Under the pieces are notes generated by a model. It was not told the origin of the DNA, ran no database searches, and was given only the letters and a program-made list of their open reading frames with translations. Positions 31,122 to 32,312 of a DNA stretch of 32,312 bases are shown here, one piece after another (position 1 is the first letter of the stretch; the number at the start of each line of letters is the position of its first letter). Both the position numbers and the translations under genes were made by a program. The stretch is from Planctomycetota bacterium (lineage in GTDB: Bacteria; Planctomycetota; UBA1135; GCA-002686595): positions 1 to 32,312 of the forward strand of contig VGZD01000040.1 in NCBI GenBank assembly GCA_016872715.1, in the 5' to 3' direction.

Positions 31122-31487
31122 ATGAACAAGTACGCGCTCGTGGCCCTGCTCGCCGCCGCCGGTTCCGCCGCCGCCTACGTGGCCCTGCGGGCCAAGGACC
31201 GTACCTATGTCGCGCCGCGGCAGGCGCCGCAGTCGACCGTCCCGTATTTGCTCGCGTCCGAGCCCGGCGCGGGCGAGACCGTGCGCGTGTTGGACGTCAC
31301 CGGCATGTGCTGTGGCGGGTGCAGGCCGAAGGTGCACGCCGCGGCGCTCGGCGTGGCCGGAGTGCGCGAGGCCGCCGTCGATCAAGAAGCCGGCACGGCC
31401 ACGGTGCTCGTCAAGGCCGACGTCGAGGTCGCGACGCTCGAGCGCGCGCTGACCTTCGACAAATACGAAGCGCACGCGCGCCCCTAA
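31122..31487 (+). CDS. Membrane-anchored HMA heavy-metal-binding protein
   Basis: The 121-aa product has an N-terminal membrane helix (YALVALLAAAGSAAAYVAL) followed by a short linker and a ferredoxin-like HMA domain (residues about 54-115). The metal site reads G-M-C-C-G-G-C (61-67), the usual G-M-x-C-x-x-C loop with an additional cysteine at x. MerP/CopZ-type domains of this kind bind Cu(I), Hg(II) or related soft metals. Here it would face the periplasm or stay anchored. No ATPase, MerR regulator or transporter is adjacent. The ATG at 31122 is the start that gives the helix; the upstream frame is a shadow of gmhA. It converges with rmuC, with an 8-nt gap. Confidence 0.82.
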   Translation: MNKYALVALLAAAGSAAAYVALRAKDRTYVAPRQAPQSTVPYLLASEPGAGETVRVLDVTGMCCGGCRPKVHAAALGVAGVREAAVDQEAGTATVLVKADVEVATLERALTFDKYEAHARP

Positions 31488-31495
31488 AGCCGCGC

Positions 31496-32312
31496 TCAAG
31501 CCTCCGGCAAGAGCCTCTGGCTCGCGGCCCCGCCGACGATGTCCGTGCGCGTGCTGTTCAGTTGCGAGTCGATTTCCTGCGGCGCGGCATCGAGCTCGCC
31601 TGCGAGCTCGGCCGTTTCGCGCGCCTTGGGGAGCAGTCGGCGGTTGTAGGAGCCCACGGCAGCGTTGAACGCGTCGGTCGCTGAGCTCAGGCCTTTTCCG
31701 ACCTTTTGCAGGTCCTCGGCCACTTTCTGGATGCGCACGAGCAGCTCCTTGGCGTGCACGCCGATCTTGATCGCGTTTTCGTTGAGCTTGGCCTGCTGCC
31801 ACTGCATGGCGCAGGTGCGCAAGAGCACGAGCAGCGTGGATGGCGTCGTGATGATGACGCGCTTGTCGAGCGCCTCCTTGTACAGCGAGCCATCTAGCTC
31901 GAGCGCCGCGACGAGCGCGCTCTCGACCGGAACGAACATGACGGTGAGCTCGATCTCGCCATCCACCGCCGCCGCGTAGTCGCGCGAGTTGAGCGTGCGA
32001 ACGTGAGTGCGCACGGCGCCGACGTGCGACTCGCGCCTGCGCGAGCGTTCCGCGTCAGGCTGAGTCGTGTCGAGCGAGTCGAGGTAGGCATTCATCGGCA
32101 CCTTCGCGTCGATCGGAATCGCACGGCCGCCCGGCAGCCGCACGATCATGTCCGGACGCAGGCGCACGCTGTCCTCGCCCTCGACGCTCGATTGCTCGAT
32201 GAAGTCGACATGCGCGCCGAGGCCCGCCATCTCGACCACATTGCGCAGTGTGATCTCGCCCCACTGGCCGCGCTGGCGGTTGTCGCGCATGGCGCTCGAG
32301 AGGGTCAGAGCC
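31496..32312 (-). CDS. rmuC: RmuC-family protein (5' end beyond window)
   Basis: The visible 272 residues include RQRGQWGEITLRNVVEMAGL (the RmuC signature R-G-x-W-G-E), PDMIVRLPGG, IPIDAKVPMNAYLDSL and a long helical stretch with VFVPVESALVAALE-like FVPVE and TPSTLLVLLRT. RmuC proteins are associated with DNA recombination and inversion stability; they have a PD-(D/E)xK-like core, to which the D...K in IPIDAKVP belongs. The frame stays open through the right edge (codons read ALTLSS before the internal ATG at 32290), so the N-terminal coiled coil lies outside. The stop is at 31496. A start at 32290 would cut the conserved core and is unlikely. Confidence 0.9.
   Translation of the reverse strand, partial: ALTLSSAMRDNRQRGQWGEITLRNVVEMAGLGAHVDFIEQSSVEGEDSVRLRPDMIVRLPGGRAIPIDAKVPMNAYLDSLDTTQPDAERSRRRESHVGAVRTHVRTLNSRDYAAAVDGEIELTVMFVPVESALVAALELDGSLYKEALDKRVIITTPSTLLVLLRTCAMQWQQAKLNENAIKIGVHAKELLVRIQKVAEDLQKVGKGLSSATDAFNAAVGSYNRRLLPKARETAELAGELDAAPQEIDSQLNSTRTDIVGGAASQRLLPEA

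Overview
The window is strongly GC-rich, densely coded DNA from a flagellated Gram-negative-type (diderm) bacterium. FlgH and FlgI imply an outer membrane and peptidoglycan, gmhA points to heptose-containing surface glycan, and several proteins carry lipoprotein signals. Enlarged hook-associated proteins, a HEAT-type protein with a glycine-rich tail, an NamZ-type (DUF1343) lipoprotein and many GT-C membrane proteins fit a Planctomycetota member best. This is inference: no rRNA or marker gene is present, and Myxococcota or another deep diderm lineage remains possible.

Region 1 (about 247-10582) is one flagellar rod/ring/hook-junction operon on the + strand: flgF, flgG, flgA, flgH, flgI, a short flgJ-type rod-binding gene, flgN, flgK, flgL, an unknown 99-aa gene and an Eis-like GNAT acetyltransferase. 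Gaps run from a 4-nt overlap to 33 nt. A near-consensus sigma-54 (-24/-12) promoter lies just before flgF, so close that the flgF message would be almost leaderless.

Region 2 (10619-14079) holds a 672-aa protein ending in a LOG-type nucleotide-binding domain, an EamA transporter, and a two-gene minus-strand operon (DUF4236 and an unknown 98-aa protein).

Region 3 (14122-17477) looks like an amino-sugar or peptidoglycan-recycling locus. nagB and an AGE-like gene overlap in one operon and converge on a NamZ-type exo-N-acetylmuramidase lipoprotein. A perfect 10-bp inverted repeat lies before nagB. The AGE-like protein seems to have lost several residues expected in active epimerases.

Region 4 (17599-28641) is accessory or envelope DNA: two overlapping GT-C-like membrane proteins, a lipoprotein with a methyltransferase domain, a DUF2325-like protein, a large secreted unknown, a HEAT-like protein with glycine-rich tail, a glycosyltransferase-methyltransferase fusion and a third GT-C-like membrane protein. 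A 20-bp tandem repeat and a three-armed hairpin sit in intergenic gaps.

Region 5 (28705-32312) has a di-heme cytochrome c peroxidase/MauG-family protein, an Arg-rich Spy/CpxP-like protein, a strong intrinsic terminator, gmhA, a membrane-anchored HMA metal-binding protein and the 3' part of rmuC cut by the window edge.

I see no tRNA, rRNA, CRISPR array, insertion sequence or phage gene. The most unusual items are the sigma-54/near-leaderless flgF arrangement, the LOG fusion protein, the degenerate AGE-like partner of NagB, and the predicted extracytoplasmic methyltransferase lipoprotein.
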